Shown: positions 36,414-44,866, numbered from the stretch's first letter. The stretch: 64,000 nt of DNA from Hanleya hanleyi (GCA_036873755.1 JAVTVY010019525.1:1-64000), one strand, 5' to 3'. Notes: generated by a model not told the origin, from the letters alone. A program made the numbers and translations.

Positions 36414-37338
36414 TCAGTGCACGGGTGACGGATTCAGCCGATGGGGGTGGTCTGTCAGCTTGGTAAGGAAAAACGTAACATTGGTGACCCTCTCTACGAT
36501 CCATTGTGTGTTGGGGCGTTTACGATGTGCCCATCTCAAGGGATCCACGGTGTCCAGTTTCTCCAGCATCGTCTCTAGTGACCTCCGGTTAATGATGGTG
36601 AACGGCTGGTCAAACACATGGCTGTTATTACTGGCATAATAATACCGTAACTGGTCCGTCTCTTTGTGACGTAAGATGTACCCGAAAGCGACATTCAATT
36701 TGAAGGCCGTAGTTTGATCTTTGAAGATGGCTTCCACGTAACTGCGTAGACGGGTGAGGTCGGTCAGTGGGAAATTGTAGATATCTGGAATAGGGCGACC
36801 ACGGTGGAAAACGTGCCGTATCATGGGCCAACGGCGCCGATCGATGTCACTCACTGAGTGGGCGTCCTGTAACAGATCGCTAGGAACATCCACTGCATCT
36901 TCCAGAAAATGTTCGATGTCGTCAGGCGGGTGACTGGCTGGATATCTAGGCTCTTCTGAACTGTGGGTACAGGCGGGCTCTCTGTGATCGCACATCACCA
37001 GTGGCATTCGTCTCCCCGGGCTCATCTTCACTGGGTCTGACCTTCCGCGGCTCCTCTTTAGTGGGCAGTTGTCGCCCAAAACGTAGAGACGGGGTATGAA
37101 TTAAACGCTGATGCCGCCTTAACTGACTGGGTCGTTTGAAGAGATGACCACATTCATTACATTGTTCCGTCGAGCCCTCTTGGAATGAGCGTTCGTGGCG
37201 CAGTAAAGGATCCTCCCGATTAAATGACCGTGCGCAGGTTATACAAGTATACCGTGCGCCGTTGTGGATGGAGGACTCGTGCTATTGCAAATCTTCTGGG
37301 CGAGTAAACTGCTTCTGGCAAGTTGTGCAAGTGAACAT
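36414..37338 (-). pseudogene. C2H2 zinc-finger gene = N-terminal part of Polinton polymerase B, broken
   Basis: From ATG at 37338 the minus strand encodes three C2H2 fingers: CTTCQKQFTRPEDL, CITCARSFNREDPL, CNECGHLFKRPSQL, each followed by His residues. An in-frame TAG (37284-37282) interrupts the first. A frameshift at about 36960-37070 separates this from the longer open part, which reads ASHPPDDIEHFL, FKDQTTAFKLNVAFGYIL and RKRPNTQWIVERVTNVTFFL. This is the zinc-finger plus N-terminal domain that in Polintons precedes protein-primed DNA polymerase B. It stops at 36414, before the exonuclease and polymerase domains. A TATA box is at 37463-37457. The 3' motif follows the stop. Confidence 0.75.
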
Positions 37339-37456
37339 CTTGGTGGTTGACAGTTTCGTAGCTCCTTTCGTCAGATAGCCTCGGGCTGGTCAGGCAGGCT
37401 CAGGCTGGTGAGGTGAAGCAGGTCAATGAATGCAGCAATGGCCTAAAAATTCCCAC

Positions 37457-37463
37457 TTTTATA
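37457..37463 (-). promoter_or_regulatory. TATA box of the zinc-finger gene
   Basis: GTATAAAAGTGGGAA on the minus strand lies about 120 bases upstream of the ATG at 37338. The box and its leader are duplicated at 46750-46744 near the other end of the element. Confidence 0.65.
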
Positions 37464-37469
37464 CACCTA

Positions 37470-37790
37470 CATAGAAGTACCCGGATGCGGGCGCGCACGT
37501 CAGCGAAAAATACATACCCGGATGCAGGCGCGGACGTCACCGAAAAAAACACCCACAGTCAACTCGCCACATACAGTCGCCCCCTCAAGACCCTCATACA
37601 TACCCCGATGCAGGCGCAGACGTGAAGTGCCCGGATGAAAGACACGGGCGTCACCGCAAAAAACACACATACAACTCGCCACATACAGTCGCCCCCCTCA
37701 AGACCCTCATACATACCCGAAAAGACACGGACGTCACCGAAAAGACACGGACGTCACCGAAAAGACACGGACGTCACCGAAATTCTGGGG
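37470..37790. promoter_or_regulatory. Upstream CCGGATG/ACGTCA repeat cluster
   Basis: Four to five degenerate copies of CCGGATGCAGGCGCGGACGT lie at about 37480, 37517, 37600 and 37630. They are followed by four tandem AAGACACGGACGTCACCGA units (about 37720-37785). Two copies of CAACTCGCCACATACAGTCG are interleaved. The ACGTCA core is CRE-like. The position directly upstream of a TATA box suggests promoter elements. Two similar units are at 46770 and 46803. Confidence 0.55.
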
Positions 37791-37870
37791 GGAAAACCCC
37801 ACAGACAGGTCAGTACATGCATTCCTATCATGTTTCCTACCCGACGGATGAAACGGCCAGGCCGCTTCCC

Positions 37871-37877
37871 TTTTATA
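37871..37877 (-). promoter_or_regulatory. Second TATA box, GCTATAAAAGGGAAG
   Basis: A consensus TATAAAA on the minus strand lies about 410 bases upstream of the first one. It may drive an alternative longer leader of the zinc-finger gene. No open frame starts close to it. Confidence 0.45.
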
Positions 37878-37904
37878 GCACGCTTGCTGGTGATCTATTT
37901 TTAG

Positions 37905-38660
37905 CACACTCAGTTCATCTACCTCCAACTCTAGGACCTCGTCAAATGCTGGAATGCCCGCTCGTAACCTAGACCAAAACATGTGCTTGGTCTGTGGGCT
38001 GATTTCATTGGCTCTCTATTTTACTGCAGTGCTCTTGCATTGTTTTCTGGCCCGAGGCCCGACCCCTGTACAGACCTTTTGGTCTTTGATATATGTTGGC
38101 ATTTGTGGGAAGTTGATGCTGGGTCGACATCGGGCCTTACAGACTAGTTTTTTGTGTTAATTGCCGTCATTTACATCTAACGACGATACAGCTCACCAAT
38201 CTCCAATGTACGAGTTGTCACAGCTCACTAATTACCAGTATACGAGTTGTCAGAGCATTTTCATCATAGCTCTCTAGATTTGTATCTAATACCGCTTATG
38301 TCGGTGCTAGGGGCCGTGTGGTCATATCATCCATGTTGCCACATGAACAGGTACAATAAAAGCGTACCTGAGATACAACACATTTCACGAATCGTTAGAT
38401 TCTTGGTATGTGCTTTAGAATAGGTTTACCGGAAGACTATTCTGTGAAGTCATATGACACAGTCAGTATATCGGCACCTCTTCCCACTTCCCTTATATGT
38501 GTTGTAATTGATGGGTTACATTTGGCCCCATCCTAGGCCACTGATTGGCTACTTTCTCCACGGTGTTCAAAGCCAGTTTCACCGAATCCCCACTTGACTG
38601 TTATAGCCTTCATGCATTATGCTCATATAGAAAACACAGAAGACGGGTTTTTTTGGTGAG
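37905..38660. other. Polinton spacer with an old retroelement fragment
   Basis: No gene recognised. The 38275-38380 part shares GCTAGGGGCCGT, CATATGAACAG-like and AAAGCGT segments with 21025-21130 and so derives from the same retroelement's 3' region. The polymerase core that would usually occupy several kilobases nearby is missing. Confidence 0.5.
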
Positions 38661-38681
38661 ATCTCATTTTGTTTTTTATTC

Positions 38682-38687
38682 AACAAT
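38682..38687 (-). terminator. Poly(A) signal of the late gene block
   Basis: GAATAAAAAACAAAATGAG on the minus strand contains AATAAA. It lies about 150 bases after the protease stop and is the first consensus signal downstream of the chained late genes. Confidence 0.6.
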
Positions 38688-38726
38688 AACTAACAACAAC
38701 AACGTGAGAACAACCACGTGAAAACT

Positions 38727-38868
38727 GAAGCCCAGAACAGGGGGCTTGTACATTGAAATCGATAGAACTTAAACCCGGAACAGGGGGCCTGTAAACTTAA
38801 GCCCAGAACAGGGGGCTTGTACATTGAAAGAACTTAAGCCCAGAACGGGGCTTTTACATTAAAATGAT
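38727..38868 (-). promoter_or_regulatory. Array of four short hairpins at the 3' end of the protease gene
   Basis: Four minus-strand copies of AAGCCCCCTGTTCTGGGCTT, or variants, occur within 140 bases, mostly just after the protease stop. The one nearest the stop overlaps the last codons and is shortened to AAGCCCCGTTCTGGGCTT. Each can fold as AAGCCC/GGGCTT with a small loop. One variant reads GGCCCCCTGTTCCGGGTTT. The array precedes the poly(A) signal, so it would be in the 3' UTR. Role unknown: RNA export, stability or 3' processing are possible. Confidence 0.6.
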
Positions 38869-39307
38869 GGGCGGCCCAGTCATATACGAGTACATCGCGG
38901 TCCTCGGCATTGGGGTACTCGTCAAACATCTGTACGATGGTAGATAAGGTTCTTCTCCGGCATCGATGGTACAGGTAAAACAAGCAATATTGTCCGGACA
39001 CGCTACTGGTCAGGCTTTGCAACGTTTGACTGTTCCAACACCACGTCTCTGTGCCTTGATCCATGAAGTCTGTTAAATCGGGATGGAGGGGTGGCAGGTC
39101 GTACGGGTCAAAGTATTCGCCCTGCTGTTCTGTCAAGTACACGCCCACCCAATGTTCACTGGGCCGATCCATCGGGTCCGTGTTGAGAACGTAAGCAGCA
39201 GGATACATCCGGTCTAATGGGAACACATCTCGGACGAACATCCCTTGAAAGACCATACGTGTCTCTGGGTCATTCTCCAGTACGGTGGTTATTTGGTCTG
39301 TATCCAT
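38834..39307 (-). CDS. Adenain-type cysteine protease (maturation protease)
   Basis: 157 residues in an uninterrupted frame. The adenovirus-type (C5, Ulp1-like fold) catalytic set is visible: His52 in SEHWVGV, Asp67 in YFDPYD, Gln106 and Cys108 in SGQYCLF. In Polintons and adenoviruses this enzyme cleaves capsid and core precursors during particle maturation. I choose ATG 39307 because it lies one base after the major-capsid stop (39311-39309) and starts the conserved part. An upstream in-frame extension belongs to the capsid coding region in another frame. This is one of the few intact genes of the element. Confidence 0.88.
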   Translation of the reverse strand: MDTDQITTVLENDPETRMVFQGMFVRDVFPLDRMYPAAYVLNTDPMDRPSEHWVGVYLTEQQGEYFDPYDLPPLHPDLTDFMDQGTETWCWNSQTLQSLTSSVSGQYCLFYLYHRCRRRTLSTIVQMFDEYPNAEDRDVLVYDWAAHHFNVKAPFWA

Positions 39308-39308
39308 G

Positions 39309-40494
39309 TTAGGTGGCAACGTCACACAGCACGTTGCGCGCCTTGTCCACTTGAATGATGTTGTCAAACTCGGCGTAGCAGATCACATTGACGGTGCTCC
39401 GGAGGGCTCGTGCAAAGTGGATTTCCAACCGTAAATTGCCTTACTTGGCGAGGGCCAGCTGATGGTCGTTCTCTAAGGTGGGGGTCAGATCGAAACAGAA
39501 CAACGTGTATCCGTTCGCGTAGTCCTCCCGACTGATCGTATTCCCTTCGTCCTGGTTGATTTGACCGGTGGCTGTAAACAGGCTCTGATAGGCTCGAATG
39601 AAATTCCTCCGCCCAAAGTTCGGTGTTAAGGCCGTGGCTGGCACCTGTTGTCCATCCACATGCAGGGCCACAAAATTGATGCCGAAATGTTTAAAGTCAA
39701 ACGGGTTCTCTGGGTAGGCTCCGCTGAAAGTGGTATTTTCCACACAGGCCAGGATCAATCGCTTGGGTAGTTCCCCCAGGAACAGGTTTTCTTTGTTGGC
39801 GCTCATATTTCCAGCCGACACAGAGAACACTTTGGTTTGCACACGTCGGATAGGGTACTGGGCTGGTTTTGTTTCCAAGGCTTTGAGGTGTCCCAATTGA
39901 ACGGCTGGATTCGGTTTCACTTTTCGGACATACAGGACTGCGTCTTGGATGACAATCTTATAGTCAGCAGCATGCGCCTCTACGTTAGTGGCCATCAAGA
40001 CCCATGAGATCCACCGGGACGCCGTTCGCGGTGAAAACCTTCCGTTTGTTATATCCCACATTGTCGTTCTCTGCGCCCATGTGCTCGGCTGTGTCCTGGT
40101 AGAATAAAGCGGCTGTCAGCTGAGATTTTTTAGCTCGATAGGGGTACGTGTTGGTCGAGTCGCTGATGAGTTTGTCGCTGAGAAATATACCCACCTGTTG
40201 AAACATAAGAGTGCAGCCAGAGATTCGTCGGGCCCACCGTTGCTTGGTCGACGATTCTGGAGCCATCCCCATTGACGACCTTGGCTTTCACATACAAGTA
40301 CGTATGGGCTAAATCCACATAGGCCGTATCCGCATTACTGATGGTGAACTCGATGGGCCCTGTTTCGCTAATGCTGGAGAGCGGGAGATGTTCCACCCAT
40401 AATCCTTGTTCGGCACTGGTCTGTGTGGGCGGGACGTCCACAAATCAAATTCACTGTTGGTGGAGGGGCAATACTCTGTGTGGATTAAGGACAT
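39309..40494 (-). pseudogene. Major capsid protein gene, broken
   Basis: The region starts with ATG at 40494 and ends with TAA at 39311-39309, about 390 codons, as expected for the Polinton hexon-like double jelly-roll capsid protein. Coding similarity runs through four frames: start to about 40445, about 40440 to 40210, about 40210 to 39995, then about 40000 to 39441. A premature TAA at 39443-39441 cuts off the last ~43 codons, which continue in the same frame with RLEIHFARAL and YAEFDNIIQVD. At least three frameshifts and one nonsense codon therefore inactivate it. The start lies two bases after the stop of the pX-like gene. Confidence 0.8.
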
Positions 40495-40496
40495 GG

Positions 40497-40901
40497 TTAA
40501 GAAAAAATATCCTGGGTCTTCGATGTGCGTCGTCGCTGGGTCGGTCGTCGACTGGTGCGTGGTTTCGGTGGTGCAGGTCTTTTATTCCCTACGGTGCGTT
40601 GTGCTTTGGCGACCAAGACGCCTCCTGCTTCTTTGGCCCGCCGTTTCAGTGCTTCTTTGGGTGCCGTACCCCCCAAGACACCACCGGCGACTTGCAGTCC
40701 ACTGCGTACCGCTTGTTTGCCGATTGCTTTTACTCCTCGCGTCACCAAGGGTAAGAACGTTTTGACGATGCTCCCGAGTATGTTCCCCAGCCCGTGTCCT
40801 CGTTGCATGCGTGCACCGCTAAAGACCGGAAAGCCACCCCCGGCCTGTTGGGCATAATAGTCCATATAGCTACGTGCACCGCACTCGTAATGTACTTTCA
40901 T
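40497..40901 (-). CDS. pX/pVI-like basic core or membrane-active virion protein
   Basis: 134 residues, open. It has FPVFSGARMQRGHGLGNILG near residues 25-44, then a Gly/Ala-rich amphipathic stretch (VAGGVLGG) and a strongly basic, Thr/Pro-rich tail (RTSRRPTQRRRTSK). This layout is typical of the small Polinton/adintovirus protein compared with adenovirus pX/pVI, which in virions binds DNA or disrupts membranes. The exact adenovirus counterpart is not certain. The start codon overlaps the minor-capsid stop (TAATG), and the stop is two bases from the major-capsid start. Confidence 0.75.
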   Translation of the reverse strand: MKVHYECGARSYMDYYAQQAGGGFPVFSGARMQRGHGLGNILGSIVKTFLPLVTRGVKAIGKQAVRSGLQVAGGVLGGTAPKEALKRRAKEAGGVLVAKAQRTVGNKRPAPPKPRTSRRPTQRRRTSKTQDIFS

Positions 40902-41678
40902 TATGCAAAGTGGGGAGAACGTGTTTGTCGAAAATGAAGTGTCAGCACCACTTTTCCTCGTTCGAATGCCACCGGTCGTCCCGTGTCATCTCTTATATCC
41001 ACCGTGATAGTGTTGATGTCGGTTTTGTCGTACGGGTAGGTAGAGCATGTGGGTGAAACTGTGGGTGATTTGATCTCCATACGCCTTCTTAATGTGGACC
41101 ACCCGTAAAAGAGGTGTGTTGATATCGCCCACGATGTGGTTGTCGACCACGTCCGAGTAGACGTAGAGTCCGTACATACCCGACTTCATATCCATCGGGA
41201 TCTGGCCACGGTCCTCGGATGGACCTGTGTAGGTCGGGTGAGCGAGACCCAGCATTTGCTGTAGGATAGGACTCAGTACGACACTCACGTTGGCGGTGAG
41301 CAGGATCTGTGCATTGCCGTTGTGTGCGTTGTAATCGAAGTCCACGTGATTCTTGAAGGGAAAGGTTTTGATGGGTTTTGAAGTATTCGTCACATCCCGT
41401 AGAGCCTTATAATCCAACAGCCTTGTCAGCCCCTGTATGAACTCCTTGGGGGTATCGTATTGGCCTTCGGGGAGGGTGAGTCGGGTGTCTTTGCCTTCGT
41501 AGGTCACCTCGTACCACACTTCATTGGCTCGCACGTTGTACCACGAGTAAGGGTATTGGATATCCACGAGGCCACATTCCCATCGTCCAGGTAAATGCAA
41601 CGGTTGCGGTAACTGGGTCAAGGTGTTGTCAGGAAACACATCCAGCGAACTGTTACTGGGTAGGGTGAGGTAAAACAT
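40901..41678 (-). pseudogene. Minor capsid (penton-like) protein gene, one frameshift
   Basis: The open part, 41678-40986, encodes 230 residues beginning MFYLTLPSNSSLDVFPDN, with WECGLVDIQYPYSW. This is recognisable as the single-jelly-roll penton protein of Polintons, which forms capsid vertices. Near 41020, within a run of A and C, the frame shifts, and the natural C-terminus (about 38 codons, ending HFA) lies in another frame, with its stop at 40903-40901. A single-base indel near the end is the only break seen, so it is recent relative to the major-capsid damage or is a sequencing error. Confidence 0.8.
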
Positions 41679-41711
41679 GGCGACTGAGCTGTCCTGCTGC
41701 TGCTGTTGGTT

Positions 41712-42542
41712 TTAATAGGTGTTCAAGGCCTTGGGCGGTTGTGTCCGGCGTCGTGTTCGTCGCGGCGACTTGCTACGTGTCACGGCTCTGGAGATGTGGG
41801 GTGTCTTGATCAAGGGTGGTTTTTTAAAGGTGTGAAAAGAAGGTGCCCTTTGTGGGGGTGTTTTGGGGGGTGACTCCGTTTCCCACTCGGCTTCCCAAGA
41901 AGGTAGTGGGCCACTCGGCGATTGCTGGGTCCGCTGCATCCAGGCCCAGCGCTGGGGGTTCCCCAGCAATTCCTGTGGTACATGCATGTCTTTCAAGCCT
42001 TGAGCGAAGACCTCCCATCCTCGAGGATCTGTGTGCGACCTGCGTTAACGCATCAGGTCATTCACTAAATCCGTCATGTGGGTACCGGGGACCACCTGAT
42101 TCTGTACCAGTAGCTCGCCTTTATCATTCCAGGTCATGTTAGGATTCTGTTTCATCCGTTGTAATACCAGGCCAGCTTGTTTCTTGAACGATGCAGGTAC
42201 ACTCTTCAGGACTTCGTCTTCCACCCACTGTGGGGCTGTGGGTGGTACCCCTGGTAATGGCGGCGGTTGGAGCGGTGCTGAGGTCGGCGGTGTGTCGCGT
42301 GGTGCTGGTGGTGCTGGGGTAGAGGGGGTTTTATATTGGTCCATGAATGTCATGTACCGTTGAAGCGTCTCATTGTACCGTTGTACTTTCTCACTGTCGC
42401 TTAACCCCGGTCTTTCTAAGATCTGTTGCATCTCTTCAGCGAAGGTGTTTATGGTCTTCACCGTAGGTGGGACAAGGTAGGGCGATTGGAGGTTTTGAAG
42501 AAACCGTAGTTCGACTAGGACCATTTTTTTCGTGTGGTTCAT
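41712..42542 (-). pseudogene. Conserved Polinton protein of unknown function, one frameshift
   Basis: Two open segments in different frames form one gene. Residues 1-165 (42542-42045) have a helical N-terminus (AEEMQQILERPGLSDSEK), a Pro-rich linker and a helical block ending DLVNDLMR. The second segment (about 42020-41712) continues with GLKDMHVPQELLGN and a basic Pro/Ser-rich tail. I recall this arrangement as one protein in other Polintons, placed between the small KGNVPL protein and the penton gene, but know no function. A structural or packaging role is inferred from position. The break is at about 42020-42045. Its ATG overlaps the preceding stop (ATGA). Confidence 0.6.
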
Positions 42543-42883
42543 TGTCGGCCGAAGAGTCCACCCAATACTGGACCCAACACGGAAGCGGCCAACGATGCTA
42601 ATATGGCCCCGAGAAAGCCGCCTTTGTGTAACACCTTTTTCTTTTGTGTTTGAGAGACTCGTTTCTGGACTAGGGTTCGGAGACCTGTCTTATGCTTGGT
42701 CACCTTGGTCTTCTGAGTCGGAGTCAGTGGTACGTTGCCTTTTAACAGGTTGTACCCGATCTCGCACAAACAGCGTACAAGGTCAGGGTCCGCACCGCGT
42801 GCAATGGTTCGGACCAACTCGGGTGGGGCCGTCTTCAATACATGGAGCGTCGGAGCGTGCTTCCGTACTCGCGCAGACATCAT
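42539..42883 (-). CDS. Conserved small Polinton protein (KGNVPL type)
   Basis: About 114 residues from ATG 42883 (ATG 42880 is an alternative). It has a helical, basic region with LLKGNVPLTPTQKTKV, then Lys-rich QTQKKKVLHKGGF and a Gly/Ala/Leu-rich hydrophobic C-terminus (residues about 90-114) that could insert in a membrane. Similar proteins are common in invertebrate Polintons, and their role is not known to me. A TATA-like GATAAAAAGG is at 42922-42915, about 30 bases upstream of the start, so this is the first gene of the late block. The stop overlaps the next start by 4 bases. Confidence 0.65.
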   Translation of the reverse strand: MMSARVRKHAPTLHVLKTAPPELVRTIARGADPDLVRCLCEIGYNLLKGNVPLTPTQKTKVTKHKTGLRTLVQKRVSQTQKKKVLHKGGFLGAILASLAASVLGPVLGGLFGRQ

Positions 42884-42914
42884 GTACAACTAATGCTAGA
42901 ACCCACAACTCTGC

Positions 42915-42922
42915 CCTTTTTA
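42915..42922 (-). promoter_or_regulatory. TATA-like box of the late gene block
   Basis: GATAAAAAGGGCAGAG on the minus strand lies 32-39 bases before ATG 42883. It sits between the 3' motif of the ATPase gene and the first late gene, which makes it the only visible promoter candidate for the six chained genes downstream. Confidence 0.5.
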
Positions 42923-42973
42923 TCTATCTCAGAGAACAGAGACAAAGTCAACCATGATGTGGTATTAATTCTT

Positions 42974-43036
42974 TTTATTATCCCCATCATTAAACACACA
43001 TACTCCAGCTGGGGGAGCCACAGTGTATGTGTTTAC
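42974..43036 (-). promoter_or_regulatory. 3'-end stem-loop/pseudoknot motif, copy 2
   Basis: It begins two bases after the ATPase stop. The stem AAACACATAC/GTATGTGTGTTT encloses TGGCTCCCCCAG, followed by ATGGGGA and AATAAA (42979-42974). The stem bases differ from copies 1 and 3, yet pairing is kept (ACATAC/GTATGT instead of CATACCC/GGGTATG), which supports a real RNA structure. Confidence 0.65.
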
Positions 43037-43037
43037 A

Positions 43038-43652
43038 TTATTTTTGCATGTACACGTGGAGGGTCTCTCCGAGAAAGATGCCGGTCCGTAGTCGAAGGTG
43101 GTCGGGGGTGGCTTGCTTGAGGTCGTAGAGCATATACCCGTGCTGAGGGGTTGTGGCATCTTTAAAGGCTTCCAACGCAAACGGTGTGCGGCCAAGATAC
43201 ATCTGTCTCGCCAGGTGCAGCAGTTGAGTGGTATCTCTCGGGATTTTGAAGACCACCAGATAGTGGGCATTTAAGCTGATGTTCCGATGTTCTTTGTTTT
43301 TACTGAACAGATTCTGCACAATGTAGATGATGCTGAGCCGTCGATGATGGCTGCCTTTGGTAAAGAGTTGGGTGACGCGCGCATCCGTCTCTGCCATGAG
43401 ATCATCCAGAACAACCAAGGTGTCCGGTTCCAAATCGGCCAGGTTAGGTAGGCCTTCCACGAACGTGATGTGGGGCATTGCTGCATACGCTGCCTGCCAT
43501 TCTCCGTAACACCACACGACTCGGGCAATGGGTGGGGTGATCATGCTCATGCTGTCGGCGTGTTGAAGGAGCTTCCTGACGAAGTGCGTTTTGCCGGAAC
43601 CCGTCGGTCCTGCGATGACGCAAGTGAAGGGATGCTGCCACCGAGGGTCCAT
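43038..43652 (-). CDS. Packaging ATPase (FtsK/HerA, A32-like)
   Basis: 204 residues, uninterrupted. Walker A GPTGSGKT is at 15-22 and Walker B LVVLDDLMAE at about 79-88. RVVWCYGEWQAAY at about 44-56 and a downstream IVQNLF sensor-like block are also present. In Polintons and related viruses this ATPase drives DNA into the capsid. ATG 43652 opens just before the P-loop, as is usual. The start lies inside the 3' end of the integrase region, overlapping it by about 100 bases in another frame. The stop is followed at once by the structured 3' motif with AATAAA. Confidence 0.9.
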   Translation of the reverse strand: MDPRWQHPFTCVIAGPTGSGKTHFVRKLLQHADSMSMITPPIARVVWCYGEWQAAYAAMPHITFVEGLPNLADLEPDTLVVLDDLMAETDARVTQLFTKGSHHRRLSIIYIVQNLFSKNKEHRNISLNAHYLVVFKIPRDTTQLLHLARQMYLGRTPFALEAFKDATTPQHGYMLYDLKQATPDHLRLRTGIFLGETLHVYMQK

Positions 43653-44866
43653 GGTTCGAACTGTATGCGCTGTCGTGGTAACCCGCTCTTGTAAACTTGG
43701 TACGAGTGAACTGGAGTGGTGGTGGTGGGTACAACGTCGGTCGTCGTTGTCTGTTCACTGTGAGGGATGAAATCCGGTGGGGTTTCAGACGTAGTGGGTG
43801 TACTTGGTTTCACCTGGTTGGCAGCGACCCGGGAATTGAAGGAACTGGGCCAGCCTTGCCATTTGACGAAATGAAACAGTTTGCCACGTCGACGTTCCGT
43901 TTTCAAAATCTGCTCCACCGTGTAGTAGTCTTGCTGTGTTTTTATGACAGGCTGTAATTCCGTCTCGTAAAACGTCCCTAGCAACGGTTCCCCTTGAAGA
44001 TCTTCCAGTTCATAGACTCGCTGTTGTCGGGGTAGGCGCCGTTTAATCAGGAAGTGCTCATCGCTCCAGTTGGGCAAGTAACTTTTCTCAAATTGACCTT
44101 TGAGTTTACTGATCCGTACAGGGTCCCCGACCGTGTACACCTTCTTCATCGTTCGCTGCGATTGCCTGGGGTACAAGACGCGCCGGACTTGGGCTTCATT
44201 GCGTTGGGTCACGGTAATGGGGGCTCTCTCTATACTCCGATGATAGGCTCGATTGTAACCACTCACAAGTTTCGGGAGAAGATCGATGTACCGCCTTGTA
44301 TTCTTATAGGTGAAATATTTATACATGCGGCCTTTGAATGTCCTGTTGAACCTTTCCACCACGGAAGCCTTGGTCTCGTTGTACGTATGGAAGAAAAACA
44401 CCTTCTGGGCTTTCAGAAACTGTTGGAACAGTCTGTTGAGGAATTCCGTGCCTTCGTCGGTTTGCAAATACATGGGTTTGCGCCCGGTCTTCTCTAATGG
44501 ACGACGGCTGGATTATGAATGACGGACTAGACGCTTGTAATTGAAGATGTCCTTGAACGCCGCTATGAGATTCGCCCCCGTTTTCGTCCGGATGGGTACC
44601 ACCCACGCATACTTCGACAGGATATCGATGCACGTCCAAGATATACCGATTCCCATCGTTGTGTTTGGCAAAGGCGCTCATATCGACCAAATCCGCTTGC
44701 CATTGGGCATCTCGTCGTCCCACGATGACTTGGGATCTCGGACTTGGGCACGTTGTATCCCCTGGGGTTTGGCCGCTCGATAGAGAGCCGTCAATGCACT
44801 ATATGCCGCCGGACTGTCGGGACTGTAGTATAAGTTATCCAACACCTTCTCCCAGCTCCCGGCTCT
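43547..44866 (-). pseudogene. Chromodomain integrase gene, broken
   Basis: A retrovirus-type DDE integrase. The first catalytic Asp is in QWQADLVDM (44693-44691). The second is in LQTDEGTEF (44458-44456), and Glu is in ASVVERFNRT (44356-44354). A beta-barrel region follows, and then a chromodomain (about 43927-43833, YTVEQIL...FVKWQGW). Upstream, DNLYYSPDSPAAYSAL (about 44850-44800) marks the N-terminus. Damage: no in-frame ATG, an apparent deletion of the zinc region near 44735, frameshifts between 44690 and 44560, and a 53 bp foreign insertion (44490-44542). The open part from 44473 to 43547 is otherwise intact. The enzyme would have inserted the element at the 6 bp site. Confidence 0.85.
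44490..44542 (+). mobile_element. 53 bp retroelement 3'-end fragment inside integrase
   Basis: Identical to 21362-21414 and similar to about 49238-49293. The fragment ends at the same 3' position as the longer copies (...GACGCTTGTAATT). It therefore looks like an extreme 5'-truncated retroelement insertion, and it splits the integrase between its first two catalytic residues. Confidence 0.7.

Noticed and set aside
40341..40857. Plus-strand frames of 110-137 codons opposite the capsid and pX-like genes
   Set aside because: They are antisense shadows of the minus-strand virion genes.
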